Origin: Enterocloster lavalensis
GTDB taxonomy: Bacteria > Bacillota > Clostridia > Lachnospirales > Lachnospiraceae
Assembly (NCBI RefSeq): GCF_902364025.1
Contig: NZ_CABJCG010000001.1
Span: 124,001 to 188,000, forward strand
Direction: 5' to 3'
DNA: 64,000 nt
Shown one piece after another: positions 1 to 8,194 of this stretch. How positions within the stretch are numbered: the first letter of the stretch is position 1; the number at the start of each line of letters is the position of its first letter. The notes below the pieces were generated by a model. The model did not search any database, was not told where the DNA came from, and saw nothing but the letters and a program-made list of their open reading frames with translations. Made by a program: the position numbers and the translations under genes.

Positions 1-1
1 C

Positions 2-403
2 GTGAAAAAGTTCTGGCTGAAACCCTATGCGGACTACGCCCAGTATTATCTTCTGACCTTTGAGGACGGCTCAAGGACCTGGGCGCTGATCGACGACGCC
101 ATCACAAAAATCCCCCGCAAAGGCCCTGTTACCCTGCCCATCGGCTATTACTGGGACGAGGGAGCCAGCCGTTTTCTCACGGACCGGGAGCGGGAGCGCT
201 ACCAGATCACGGACAGCGTCTATATGGGCAACTGCATCGATCTTTACAGCGGCTGGATGGACGGCGATGAGATGGCGGACTTTTCCAAACGCTTCTCATT
301 CCTGCAATCCGTGGCGCTCGTAGTTCTGGGCCTGGTGCTGTTCGTCAACCTGATCATATTTATGCTGCCGGACAGGAAGAAACGGGACAGGAAAAAACGC
401 TAA
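2..403 (+). CDS. Hypothetical protein with C-terminal membrane anchor (possibly 5'-partial)
   Basis: I do not recognise this 133-residue protein. The first 100 residues look soluble, rich in aromatic and acidic residues. One hydrophobic segment at about 103-122 is followed by a very basic tail (DRKKRDRKKR), which predicts a C-terminal membrane anchor with the tail in the cytoplasm. The reading frame opens with GTG at position 2, too close to the window edge to see a ribosome-binding site, so the true start may lie outside. It converges on the histidine-kinase operon and overlaps its last gene by 4 bp (tail to tail). Confidence 0.6.
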   Translation: MKKFWLKPYADYAQYYLLTFEDGSRTWALIDDAITKIPRKGPVTLPIGYYWDEGASRFLTDRERERYQITDSVYMGNCIDLYSGWMDGDEMADFSKRFSFLQSVALVVLGLVLFVNLIIFMLPDRKKRDRKKR

Positions 404-1812
404 ACTCCGGAAATCTCCTGATCTCCGGCGGCTTTTCCCGCCTGATCCGGGGGTTTAACGCCTTCTGTCCGGGGAAAGCCCAGAAGCAGTTCCTGCCGCA
501 GTACCCACCCGTTCTCCCGGCAAATCAGCTCGGACTTACTCACCCCGTCGTACAGCTCCACGATGCGGCGGATGCTCTTGATGCCGAAGCCGTGGTTGAT
601 TTTGTCGTCCTTGTCGGTCCCGAAGCCGGGATTGGATTCCAGAAGGCCGCGGTTTACCGTGTTCTCCAGCGCGCACTTAAGATAGCCGCGGAAATTGGTG
701 ATTGTAAGGTCCACGGAGGGTTTTCCCAGCCCTTTCAGGCTGCCCTCCCGGGCGTTGTCCAACAGGTTGCAGAGCAGGATTCCCAGATCCGGGGAAGAAA
801 ATCGTCCCACGGAGCCCATGATCCGGTAGGTGAACCGGACGCCGTCGCGCCGGCAGTCCTGAACGGCTTTGGTGACCGCACCGTTGAGACCGTCGTTTGC
901 GGTGTACACCGCAAATGTGCCGAACCGCTCCAATTCCCCGTCAAACTGTTCCAGACGTCTGAGCGCCTCCTCCTCCCTGCCGCAGGCCAGAAGGCCGCCC
1001 ACCGCGCCCATGGTATCCTGGAGCTCCCGGTTCATTTCCTGAAGCTCCTGTTTGAGGCCGGAGAGGCTGCAGATATACGCGTCCTGGCGGGCCAGCGACT
1101 CTTCCAGGTATTCCCGCTCCTTCCGCCTGCTCTCCCGCTCGTCGGCCTGGCGGAAGCTGATGAAAATCAGGGCCAGCAGCGCCAGGAGGCCGCAATAGAG
1201 AATGGGGAGAAACTGCACGTTCTGCCCGCCGGTGATGGTTTCAAAGACAACGCCGAACAGGGCCGTGCCCAGCAGAAAGAAGCCTGAAAGATACAGAATC
1301 CAGATGAGGTGTTCCCGCCGCCCGCCCGTATCCCGCCCGATCCGCCTGCGATGGCTGAAACACAGGATGGCCCGGGCCAGGACAGCCCGCAGCGCCATGC
1401 AGCAGACCAGACACAGGGCCCGGGACGGACTGCCGTAGCGGACTACCTCCTCCGGCGGGCAGAGGCCCGACAGGCTCAGAAAGAGCACGACCCCAAAGCC
1501 GGACAGCATCAGGACGCAGTTCCAGAAGAGGCTGAAAAATAGCTTCTGGAAAATCCCGCCCTCCAGAGCCGCCCAGGCGTAAAGAACGATCACCAGACTG
1601 TAGAAAATCCCCCCAAAGCCCTCGAACACGGAGTAAGAATTCAGCCAGGCCATCACACCGGCAAAGGCCGCAACGCCCGCGGCAAAGCAGGCGTTTCGCC
1701 TCCAGCCCTCAAATCGGCTTCCGAAATACAGGGTGCAGAGAAGAATGGTCAAAAAGCTGTCGTAAAGATTGGCCACGACCTCCAGCGCGGCCGAGAACGC
1801 GGACATTGTCAT
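400..1812 (-). CDS. GHKL-type sensor histidine kinase subunit without the phospho-accepting His
   Basis: A 470-residue membrane sensor of the AgrC/LytTR-partner type. About six hydrophobic segments fill residues 15-220, then a coiled linker leads to a GHKL ATPase domain (about 325-440). That domain has an N box (LLCNLLDNAREG, 346-357) and a glycine box (HGFGIKSI, 407-414). In the dimerisation segment (about 250-285), where its upstream paralogue has RHDARGH, this protein reads NRELQDTMG, so the usual acceptor His is missing. The start ATG overlaps the upstream stop as ATGA and has an AGGAGG-like site just before it, so it is translationally coupled to the paralogue. It probably supplies the kinase activity of a two-protein sensor; that division of labour is inference. 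Confidence 0.85.
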   Translation of the reverse strand: MTMSAFSAALEVVANLYDSFLTILLCTLYFGSRFEGWRRNACFAAGVAAFAGVMAWLNSYSVFEGFGGIFYSLVIVLYAWAALEGGIFQKLFFSLFWNCVLMLSGFGVVLFLSLSGLCPPEEVVRYGSPSRALCLVCCMALRAVLARAILCFSHRRRIGRDTGGRREHLIWILYLSGFFLLGTALFGVVFETITGGQNVQFLPILYCGLLALLALIFISFRQADERESRRKEREYLEESLARQDAYICSLSGLKQELQEMNRELQDTMGAVGGLLACGREEEALRRLEQFDGELERFGTFAVYTANDGLNGAVTKAVQDCRRDGVRFTYRIMGSVGRFSSPDLGILLCNLLDNAREGSLKGLGKPSVDLTITNFRGYLKCALENTVNRGLLESNPGFGTDKDDKINHGFGIKSIRRIVELYDGVSKSELICRENGWVLRQELLLGFPRTEGVKPPDQAGKAAGDQEISGV

Positions 1813-2738
1813 GGTTTTTTATCCTCCTCGCAGAAACATTCCATTCCGTTCTCCCTTTCATCGTCCTCCCGGAACGTCCGCGGTTTTGCGATGCCCTCCA
1901 GATAGGCGGCGGCCTGCTGGCGTTTTCCCTCCTTCAGGAGAATGTGCACTGTTACCAAATGTCCTCTGGCGTCGTGGCGCAGCAGCCGCATCTCCTGGCA
2001 GAGCTGGGAAAAGGAGTGGATATAGGCCGCCTGCTGTTCCATGCTCTCCCGCAGATACTGGGCCTCCCGGCTCTCCCGGCGTCCCATCATGCTCTGATAA
2101 AAGGCGTACAGCAGAATGAGGAACAGACCGGCCAACACGATATAAAAGACCAGGAGAAGCGCCGTTCCCTCACCCTGAATCATCACTTCCATCATCATCA
2201 AAAACGCTTCCAGACTCAGCAGAAAATAGCTCAGGAGTCCCAGGGCCCTTCTCCAGCCGCTTCCCGCAGGGGAATACCTGGGGCCGAAGCGTTTCCTCAT
2301 GGCAATGGCCAGGGCGATCATGCCTTTGATCAGGCAGCCGTACAGTAGCGCAATCGTCCGGGCGGAACCCAGAGGATGCCACAGATCGTGGATGCTCCAG
2401 CCGGTTATAAAGTGCAGCAGCACAAAACTGCCCAGAGCGGTCAGCAGAAGCGCACAATTCCAGGCCACGCAGAAAACCACCTTGTACTCCGCTCTCCCTT
2501 TGAGCGCAAGGCAGCCGTAGACGAACAGCACCAACCCGTAGAGAATGGCCGCCAGGCCCTCGAACTGGTAATGGTAGTTCAAAAAGACGATGACCCCGTA
2601 ATAGACGGCCACCGCCGCGGCCGCCGCGCCGTATCCCCGTATTCCGCGGTATTTCCGGCCGAACAGATAGGTGATCAGACCTACGGAGAGAAGGCTGCTA
2701 TAGAGATTCCCAAGGAATTCCACCCAGATCGCGTCCAT
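1809..2738 (-). CDS. Membrane sensor with His-box but no ATPase domain
   Basis: 309 residues, clearly paralogous to the downstream sensor: a similar run of about six membrane segments (10-215) and the same linker. It carries the dimerisation/H-box sequence RLLRHDARGHL (His255) expected of LytTR-associated GHKL kinases. It then stops after a short charged tail, so the whole GHKL ATPase domain (about 130 residues) is absent. The frame runs cleanly into the next gene with an ATGA overlap, so this looks like a stable gene pair rather than decay. It cannot phosphorylate itself in cis and may be phosphorylated by the partner. It lies 4 bp after the response-regulator gene. Confidence 0.82.
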   Translation of the reverse strand: MDAIWVEFLGNLYSSLLSVGLITYLFGRKYRGIRGYGAAAAAVAVYYGVIVFLNYHYQFEGLAAILYGLVLFVYGCLALKGRAEYKVVFCVAWNCALLLTALGSFVLLHFITGWSIHDLWHPLGSARTIALLYGCLIKGMIALAIAMRKRFGPRYSPAGSGWRRALGLLSYFLLSLEAFLMMMEVMIQGEGTALLLVFYIVLAGLFLILLYAFYQSMMGRRESREAQYLRESMEQQAAYIHSFSQLCQEMRLLRHDARGHLVTVHILLKEGKRQQAAAYLEGIAKPRTFREDDERENGMECFCEEDKKP

Positions 2739-2742
2739 GCCC

Positions 2743-3483
2743 TCACCCCCCTGAGAGCAGCAGTTCCTTGATCCGCTGCTTCCGGTCCTTGCTCAATGGC
2801 AGCACGCTGTAGTCCACCAGCGTTACGGTATCGCGGTTCACGGAAAACACCGCATCCACGTTCACCAGGTAGTTGCGGTGGATTCGGAAAAAGCCGAAGG
2901 GCCCCAGCTCCTGCTCCATCTGTTTTAAACTGCCGTAAATGCAGAAACGCTCCGTGCGCGTGTTGATTTCCAGATTGTGTCCGCTGCATTCCAGGTAAAA
3001 AATGTCCCGGATCCTGACCGGCTTGTAGGAGATGCCGTCCCGGAACCGGTAAGCCAGGTCGCGCTTTGCCGTCTTTTCAAGAAATTTTTTCAGCGCCCGC
3101 TCCAGCTCGGCGGAAACGCGCTCCTTGGGCAGAAACCACAGCGGTTCAAACTCGTAGGCGTCAAACACCAGATTTTCGTGGCTGGACACAAAAATAAGAA
3201 ACGGGCCGTCCTCCCGCTGACCGTCCGTTCCACAAAAGCGGATTCTCCTCGCCGCGGAAAACCCGTCCATATCGTTCATTTCAATGTCTAAAAAAATCAG
3301 ATCGAACCCGCCCGTTTCCACAGCGGCGCAGCAGTCCCGGGCGTCTGTGAAAATTTTCACGGAACAGCTCCGTTCCAGCTTTCCAAGGGTTTTCTCGATC
3401 ATCGTTGCGAACAGGCCTGCAAAGCAGCTGTCGTCGTCGCAGACCGCAATGGAAATTCTGCAGTCCGCACTGTTGTCATTCAT
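2743..3483 (-). CDS. LytTR-family response regulator
   Basis: A 246-residue two-component response regulator. The N-terminal receiver domain (about 10-130) has the acidic pair at D16/D17, the phosphorylated Asp in FLDIEMND (D66) and a conserved Lys in LPKE near 120. The C-terminal LytTR DNA-binding domain (about 145-243) includes the typical FFRIHRNYLVN stretch. It is the first gene of a three-gene operon with the two sensors. A candidate promoter lies 40-70 bp upstream. LytTR regulators of this kind often control peptide-signalled or surface functions, but no signal-peptide gene is visible nearby. Confidence 0.92.
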   Translation of the reverse strand: MNDNSADCRISIAVCDDDSCFAGLFATMIEKTLGKLERSCSVKIFTDARDCCAAVETGGFDLIFLDIEMNDMDGFSAARRIRFCGTDGQREDGPFLIFVSSHENLVFDAYEFEPLWFLPKERVSAELERALKKFLEKTAKRDLAYRFRDGISYKPVRIRDIFYLECSGHNLEINTRTERFCIYGSLKQMEQELGPFGFFRIHRNYLVNVDAVFSVNRDTVTLVDYSVLPLSKDRKQRIKELLLSGG

Positions 3484-3521
3484 CCTCTGTACCCGCCTTC
3501 CAGCACGTTTTAACGAAGTCT

Positions 3522-3550
3522 ATTTTACCACAGTCTGATTGTTTGAACAA
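3522..3550 (-). promoter_or_regulatory. Candidate promoter of the LytTR two-component operon
   Basis: On the minus strand, TTGTTC at 3545-3550, a 17-nt spacer, then TAAAAT at 3522-3527 preceded by TGG (extended -10 character). A CGTAA/TTACG inverted repeat (3551-3567) lies just upstream and could be a regulator site, though it is not the direct-repeat form usual for LytTR proteins. Confidence 0.5.
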
Positions 3551-3618
3551 CGTAATTTTATATTACGAAGCATATTGGCAGCACAGAAAGACCGGGAAGT
3601 CTCAATCCAAACTGCCGG

Positions 3619-3647
3619 TTGAATTGTTTGGCCCAATATTGCATAAT
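3619..3647 (+). promoter_or_regulatory. Candidate promoter of msrAB
   Basis: TTGAAT at 3619-3624, a 17-nt spacer, then CATAAT at 3642-3647, about 46 bp before the msrAB start, whose GAAGGAGG site is at 3676-3683. Four or five of six bases match the vegetative consensus in each box. Confidence 0.5.
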
Positions 3648-3693
3648 ACTACTGTAAAGCACGGGAAAATACCGAGAAGGAGGCGCAAACGAC

Positions 3694-4677
3694 ATGAGTG
3701 AACATCAGGAGGCAGAGCTGCGGGAAATTTATCTGGCCGGGGGATGCTTTTGGGGAGTTGAGGAATATTTTTCCAGGATTCCGGGCGTGGCCGGGGCGGT
3801 TTCAGGCTATGCCAACGGCCGGGTGGAGCGCCCGACCTATGAGCAGGTGTGCTCGGACACCACGGGATTTGCGGAGGCGGTGCGCATTTCCTATGATCCG
3901 GATGTGGTGACTCTGCGCATCCTGATCCGGCAGTTTTTTGAGATCATCGATCCGGTCAGCGTGAACCGCCAGGGCAACGACAGGGGAAGCCAGTACCGGA
4001 CGGGTATATATTATACCGACGAGAGGGACCGGCCATTGATCGAGACAATCATGAACCAGGTCCGCCGGAAGTACCGGGAGCCGCTGGCCGTGGAGCTGGA
4101 GCCGTTAAAAAATTTCTATGAGGCGGAGCAATACCACCAGGACTATCTGCGCAAAAATCCTCGCGGCTACTGCCACATTCGGTTCGGCAGCCTGGACCGG
4201 CTGGCCTTAGATGAGGACGGCCGGGTGGTCGTCCGGCTGCCGGACAAGGAGCTGCGCCAGGCGCTGACCGGCCAGCAGTACGAGGTGACCAGGAATGCCG
4301 CCACCGAGCGGCCCTTTACCGGGGCATACTGGGACCTGGACGAACCGGGCATCTACGTGGACCTGGTGACCGGGGAACCGCTGTTCTCCTCCGCTGACAA
4401 ATTTTATTCCGGCTGCGGCTGGCCCAGCTTCACAAAGCCCCTGGAGCCGGCTGCGGTTACGTGGAGGCAGGACCTCAGCCATGGCATGAACCGGGTGGAA
4501 ATCCGCAGCCGGGAGAGCGGCTCCCATCTGGGCCATGTCTTTGAGGACGGGCCGGTGAAAGACGGCGGGCTTCGCTACTGCATCAACAGCGCAGCCCTTC
4601 GCTTTATCCCTCTTAACCAGATGGAGCAGGAAGGGTACGGGGCTTACGTCCGCCTGATTTCACATGGCGCCACTTAA
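3694..4677 (+). CDS. msrAB: Fused peptide-methionine (S)-S-/(R)-S-oxide reductase MsrAB
   Basis: Repairs both stereoisomers of methionine sulfoxide in proteins. Residues 10-165 are MsrA, with catalytic Cys18 in GGCFWG and the usual GSQYRT and YHQDYL motifs. Residues 190-310 are MsrB, with SGCGWPSF, the LGHVFEDGP segment and catalytic Cys296 in RYCINS. The two CxxC zinc-binding pairs found in many MsrB domains are not present, so this is the zinc-free form. The 327-residue length fits the A-B fusion. The gene stands alone and converges on clpP, with 3 bp between the stop codons. Confidence 0.96.
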   Translation: MSEHQEAELREIYLAGGCFWGVEEYFSRIPGVAGAVSGYANGRVERPTYEQVCSDTTGFAEAVRISYDPDVVTLRILIRQFFEIIDPVSVNRQGNDRGSQYRTGIYYTDERDRPLIETIMNQVRRKYREPLAVELEPLKNFYEAEQYHQDYLRKNPRGYCHIRFGSLDRLALDEDGRVVVRLPDKELRQALTGQQYEVTRNAATERPFTGAYWDLDEPGIYVDLVTGEPLFSSADKFYSGCGWPSFTKPLEPAAVTWRQDLSHGMNRVEIRSRESGSHLGHVFEDGPVKDGGLRYCINSAALRFIPLNQMEQEGYGAYVRLISHGAT

Positions 4678-4680
4678 GGA

Positions 4681-5277
4681 TCAGCCTTGCCGTTTGGCGA
4701 TAATCGAATCGATCAGTCCGTATTCCAGGGCTTCCTCCGCGCTCATAAAGTTGTCCCGCTCCGTGTCCCGCTCAATCTCCATTGGAGTGTGCCCGGTGTT
4801 CTCCGCCAGGATGCGGTTTAAACGCTGCCTGCTCTTTTGCATGTAGTCAGACATAATGAGGATATCGCTGGCAGGCCCCTGGATGCCCCGGCCGCTCATG
4901 GCCGGCTGGTGGATCATGATCTGGCTGTTGGGCAGCGCCAGGCGTTTGCCGCGGGTTCCGCCTGCCAGGAGGAAGGCCCCGAAGCTGGCGGCAAGCCCGA
5001 TGCAGATGGTGGAAACGTCACAGCGGATATGGTGCATGGTGTCGTAGATTGCAAAACCGGCGGTCACAGAGCCGCCGGGGCTGTTGATGTATAATTGGAC
5101 GTCCTTTTGCGGGTCCTGGGCTTCCAGAAAGAGAAGCTCCGCGATGATCAGGCTTGCGGAGGTATCGTTGACCTCCTCGCCCAGAAAGATAATCCGATCC
5201 GACAGGAGGCGGGAGTAAATATCATAGCTTCTCTCCCCTCTGCCGGTCTGCTCGACCACAATGGGAATGGCGCTCAT
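4681..5277 (-). CDS. clpP: ATP-dependent Clp protease proteolytic subunit (ClpP paralogue)
   Basis: A 198-residue serine peptidase of the ClpP family with the complete triad: Ser98 in GLAASFGAF, His123 in MIHQPAMSG and Asp171 in ERDTERD. The start is ATG 5277, preceded by GGGGAGGA at suitable spacing; a longer frame exists but lacks a site. No clpX or clpA lies beside it. Instead its start overlaps the stop of an AraC-type regulator gene (ATGA), so the two are co-translated. This suggests a conditionally expressed ClpP paralogue rather than the housekeeping copy (inference). Confidence 0.93.
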   Translation of the reverse strand: MSAIPIVVEQTGRGERSYDIYSRLLSDRIIFLGEEVNDTSASLIIAELLFLEAQDPQKDVQLYINSPGGSVTAGFAIYDTMHHIRCDVSTICIGLAASFGAFLLAGGTRGKRLALPNSQIMIHQPAMSGRGIQGPASDILIMSDYMQKSRQRLNRILAENTGHTPMEIERDTERDNFMSAEEALEYGLIDSIIAKRQG

Positions 5278-5702
5278 GCTGCAATCCTCCCCGTTATGGC
5301 GGCCCGGCCTGTGCCGGACATGACACGCAGCCCGGATGAGGCGCAAAGGGAGAGCCTGTTCTGCCTTGGGATGAAAATACCCCGGTCACGGTAGACCTTT
5401 GGGGAACAGAGATAGACCCGTTTAAAGGCCAGGGAAAAGGCCTGCTGGGAGCTGTAGCCCGATTCACAGGCAATCTGCGCGATGGGCGTATCGGTCGTCG
5501 CCAGCTTTTCGGCGGCGGACGTGAGCCTGCGTGCCTGTAGATATTTGTAAATGGTACAGCCGGTCTCCCCGGCGAAAATCCGGTTGAGGTGGAATCTGGA
5601 ATAGCCTGCGCTGGCCGCTATTTTCTCCAAATCCAGATCCCCTTCCAGATTGGATTCGATATAATCAATTACCTGTCTGACAATGTCTCGCTGCGTGTTC
5701 AT
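5274..5702 (-). CDS. Small AraC/XylS-family activator, DNA-binding domain only
   Basis: 142 residues from ATG 5702, which has AGGAGG 9 bp upstream. Residues 1-100 form the two helix-turn-helix AraC domain (for example [18 protein letters not shown] and [17 protein letters not shown]). There is no sensory domain, as in MarA/SoxS-size activators, whose activity is set by their amount. A roughly 40-residue C-terminal tail is unlike known family members and is not assigned. It is translationally coupled to clpP, so it may control the level of that protease and other stress genes (inference). Confidence 0.82.
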   Translation of the reverse strand: MNTQRDIVRQVIDYIESNLEGDLDLEKIAASAGYSRFHLNRIFAGETGCTIYKYLQARRLTSAAEKLATTDTPIAQIACESGYSSQQAFSLAFKRVYLCSPKVYRDRGIFIPRQNRLSLCASSGLRVMSGTGRAAITGRIAA

Positions 5703-5778
5703 GCCGCTACCTCCTGGAATGCCTGTCATGATACCTTGTCGGCAGCCACAGGATGCCGACAAGAGATGCGTTTCCTCA

Positions 5779-5807
5779 ATTTTACCAGGTCTTTTGGCCC
5801 TTGTCTT
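5779..5807 (-). promoter_or_regulatory. Candidate promoter of araC-type/clpP operon
   Basis: Minus strand: AAGACA at 5802-5807, a 17-nt spacer, TAAAAT at 5779-5784 with TGG before it (extended -10). It lies about 77 bp before the regulator start. Confidence 0.45.
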
Positions 5808-5874
5808 AATAAAAAGTGCGGAGTGCGGTTATACGGAAGGAAGCTTTGGCCGCCCGCTGCCGATGGGGCTGCGA

Positions 5875-6639
5875 TCACAAGGCAAGCGCGCATTCAAACG
5901 CTAATGTCAGATATTGATCGGCATTTGAATATCCATATTCTGCCAGATCCCGGGGCTCCCATTTTGAAGTGTCCAGGTTATCGGCTCCGTACAGGAACTG
6001 AATCAGGGGAATCCGCCGGAATTGCGCTACGGCAAAGGCTGCGGCGCACTCCATCTCAACGGCGATGCAGCCCTGCGCCTTCCGCTCCCGGATCAGCTCT
6101 CCGGTTTCCCGGTAAATGGCATCGGTGGTCCATGTCTTGCCTGAAACGTAAGGATAACCGCAGCGTTTCAGGCATTCGGTCAGGCGGTCCACGGAATACG
6201 GATCCGCAGGGATTTCCTCGGCCGCCTCTATGTAGTGATAGCTCGTGCCCTCGTCGCGAACCGCGGACGTGGGAACAATGATCTTCCCGCGGGTGCGGCC
6301 CTCGTCCAAAACGCCGCAGCAGCCGAACAGGACTAATTTTTTTGCGCCGTAAGCGATGATCTCCTCGATGCACGCGGCGCAGGCCGGAGCGCCTACCCTT
6401 GACAGGTAAAGCCCGATGGGAGTGCCCTTATAGACCGCCCGGTAAATGGGCGTGGTTCCGTTGGCGGTGTATAATCGGCCGACCACCTCCGGGTTGTGGG
6501 CGGAAACATATTGGTTTATGATATTTGCAGAGTAGGTTGACACGCACACGTTTGGAAGGTCTGGGTTGGGTTTCGTGAGATCCTCCGGGTTGATAAACGC
6601 TCTTGTTTCATGTGAAAAACGCTGAAAGACAGTTCCCAT
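5875..6639 (-). CDS. Nucleoside phosphorylase (PNP/UDP family)
   Basis: A 254-residue phosphorylase of the PNP_UDP_1 family, which cleaves nucleosides with phosphate to give a free base and a pentose 1-phosphate. Family marks are the SRVGAPACAACIEEI stretch, the phosphate-site region LFGCCGVLD, and the AVEMECAAAFAVA ribose/base-binding motif near residue 190. It resembles uridine-phosphorylase-like members more than DeoD, but the substrate cannot be read from sequence. It follows tetR by 12 bp and must share its promoter. It is a different protein from the DeoD-type enzyme at 30.3-31.0 kb. Confidence 0.85.
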   Translation of the reverse strand: MGTVFQRFSHETRAFINPEDLTKPNPDLPNVCVSTYSANIINQYVSAHNPEVVGRLYTANGTTPIYRAVYKGTPIGLYLSRVGAPACAACIEEIIAYGAKKLVLFGCCGVLDEGRTRGKIIVPTSAVRDEGTSYHYIEAAEEIPADPYSVDRLTECLKRCGYPYVSGKTWTTDAIYRETGELIRERKAQGCIAVEMECAAAFAVAQFRRIPLIQFLYGADNLDTSKWEPRDLAEYGYSNADQYLTLAFECALAL

Positions 6640-6651
6640 ACATAAATCCTC

Positions 6652-7230
6652 CTATGGCAGCAATACTTTTTTGACGTGGGAAATAATCCGCCGCGGTATC
6701 TGTTCGTCCAACGGCATGATGGTGCTGAACATGCGCACGCCCTGATAGGAAAAAAGGATCACGTCAATGATCTCAGCGGCATCCACGTTTTTAAACTCCC
6801 CCCGCTCTGCGCCGTAGGAAATGAAAGCCCTCCACATATCCGCGGAAGCGGCATACTGCTTTAAAAGCATATGGTTGCTGCTGTCCTGCTGCTGTTCGCT
6901 ATAAAACTCGAAAATAGCTGCGCTGAGCGACGTATACCGGTCCGACATCTCCCGGCAGTACCGATCCAGAATTTCCTCAAGTATCTGAGGGGCGGGACGG
7001 CCCTGATTCATCTTTTCCGAGAGCTCGTTGTCCTGAGCGCTCATCAGCTCATTGACGATTTCTGAGAAGATTTGCCGTGTGCTGTCGTAATGCCGGTACA
7101 ATCCGCCCCGGCTCAGACCGGTTTCACAGCAGATGTCTTTCATCGTGACATTTTTAAAGCCCTTTTGTGCAAACAGAGAAATTGCTTTTTCCCGTATCAG
7201 CCGCTTGGTTTCCTCACCTTTTTTACCCAT
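6652..7230 (-). CDS. TetR-family transcriptional repressor
   Basis: 192 residues from ATG 7230 (AAGGTGG site upstream). The N-terminal helix-turn-helix (about 10-55) reads KNVTMKDICCETGLSRGGLY. The C-terminal part is a variable helical ligand domain. The promoter in front carries two near-identical palindromes, one inside the spacer and one at the transcription start, the layout of an autorepressor. Because the nucleoside phosphorylase is in the same transcript, a nucleoside or base is a reasonable inducer candidate (inference). Confidence 0.92.
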   Translation of the reverse strand: MGKKGEETKRLIREKAISLFAQKGFKNVTMKDICCETGLSRGGLYRHYDSTRQIFSEIVNELMSAQDNELSEKMNQGRPAPQILEEILDRYCREMSDRYTSLSAAIFEFYSEQQQDSSNHMLLKQYAASADMWRAFISYGAERGEFKNVDAAEIIDVILFSYQGVRMFSTIMPLDEQIPRRIISHVKKVLLP

Positions 7231-7247
7231 CGAACCACCTTTTTTTG

Positions 7248-7298
7248 CGACGCATGTGTCGCTATTTGTATTATACGACACACGTGTCGCTTTGTCAA
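7248..7298 (-). promoter_or_regulatory. Consensus promoter with twin TetR operators
   Basis: Minus strand: perfect -35 TTGACA at 7293-7298, a 17-bp spacer, perfect -10 TATAAT at 7270-7275, with a predicted start near 7263. Operator 1, CGACACACGTGTCG (7276-7289), fills the spacer. Operator 2, CGACGCATGTGTCG (7248-7261), begins at the transcription start. The two match at 11 of 14 positions and are 28 bp apart centre to centre. Occupancy of either would block RNA polymerase. Confidence 0.85.
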
Positions 7299-7358
7299 TC
7301 GGATTTCAGAGTATGCCCCGGGGACGAACCCGGGAACCTGCTCCCCACTTTCCCGTGT

Positions 7359-8096
7359 CTACTCTCCCACCGCCTCGAGAAGCCGCCGTACCAGCTCTTC
7401 GGAGACCACGTCGTAGCAGTCCTCCCAGGGCGCGGGCGCAAAGGCATAGGAGACCCCGTTTACAACAGTGGTGGGATCCTGTTTCCAGTCCTTGCAGGAG
7501 CTGTGGACCTGGGAGATGCCGGTCTCATCCATGAGCTGTCTGGCATTGGAGGCGTTTACTCCGCTGCCCGCCAGAATTTCGATTTCATTGCCGTAGCGCT
7601 GCTGTAGCTTGCGGATCAGGTCCCGCCCTTCCATTGCTTTGGGCTTCAGACCGCTGGTCAGCACCCGGTCCACGCCCATGCGGATCAGCTCCTCCATGGT
7701 GCGGTACGGGTCGGCGCAGCAGTCAAAGGCCCGGTGAAACACCGCTTCCTTTCCCTGGCCGTGAATCAGGTCGATCAGCCTGGCGTTCTGATCCACGCAG
7801 AGGGAGGCGTCCCGGTTCAGGCAGCCGAAGGCGATTCCGTCCGCGCCGTGGGAGATTAGCTGGGCGCATTCCCGCTCCATCACCTGAAAATCCTCCCCGC
7901 TGTAACAGAACCCGCCGCCTCTGGGACGGACCATGGCGATCACGCTTAAATCGCAGCCCTCCTTCGTCAGCTCCAGGCTGGCCAGGGATGGCGTCAGGCC
8001 GCCCAGGTGGAGCCCGCAGTTCAGTTCGATGCGCCTGGCGCCGCCTCTGGCGGCCTGAAGGGCGTCGTAGTAGCTTCCACAGCAAATTTCAATCAT
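7359..8096 (-). CDS. cutC: CutC family TIM-barrel protein
   Basis: 245 residues, full length for CutC. It has the N-terminal IEICCGSYYDALQAARGGA strand/helix, the VMVRPRGG-like segment IAMVRPRGGGFCYS, and the barrel strands VFHRAFDC, RVLTSG and ILAGSGVN. The family was named for copper homeostasis, but that role is disputed and no metal transport genes are nearby. Here it ends a sugar-PTS operon, separated from the dipeptidase by a 98-bp gap with a long hairpin, so a role in the same carbohydrate pathway is possible (inference). An AAGGAG site precedes ATG 8096. Confidence 0.9.
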   Translation of the reverse strand: MIEICCGSYYDALQAARGGARRIELNCGLHLGGLTPSLASLELTKEGCDLSVIAMVRPRGGGFCYSGEDFQVMERECAQLISHGADGIAFGCLNRDASLCVDQNARLIDLIHGQGKEAVFHRAFDCCADPYRTMEELIRMGVDRVLTSGLKPKAMEGRDLIRKLQQRYGNEIEILAGSGVNASNARQLMDETGISQVHSSCKDWKQDPTTVVNGVSYAFAPAPWEDCYDVVSEELVRRLLEAVGE

Positions 8097-8120
8097 GTCT
8101 ACACTCCTTATCTTAACGCC

Positions 8121-8160
8121 GCTTTACGGGCCTTGTGAGAGTCCACAACGCCCGTAAAGC
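8121..8160 (-). repeat. Long intergenic hairpin before cutC
   Basis: GCTTTACGGGC (8121-8131) pairs perfectly with GCCCGTAAAGC (8150-8160), and inner TTGTG/CACAA extends the stem. There is no T-run on either side, so it is more likely an RNA-processing or attenuation structure, or a small palindromic repeat, than a simple terminator. Confidence 0.55.
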
Positions 8161-8194
8161 ATTATCATGTCCAATTTGTTCGCGCCCGTTCTCC

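Noticed and set aside
592..1542. Long plus-strand open frames opposite the histidine kinase genes
   Set aside because: They are antisense shadows in GC-rich coding DNA: no ribosome-binding sites, no recognisable domains, and the minus-strand kinase motifs explain the sequence.
7310..7345. A tRNA T-arm-like GGGTTCGTCCCC sequence downstream of cutC, considered as a tRNA remnant or attachment site
   Set aside because: The required A58 is missing and no acceptor, D or anticodon arms can be folded around it; no phage or integrase genes are nearby.
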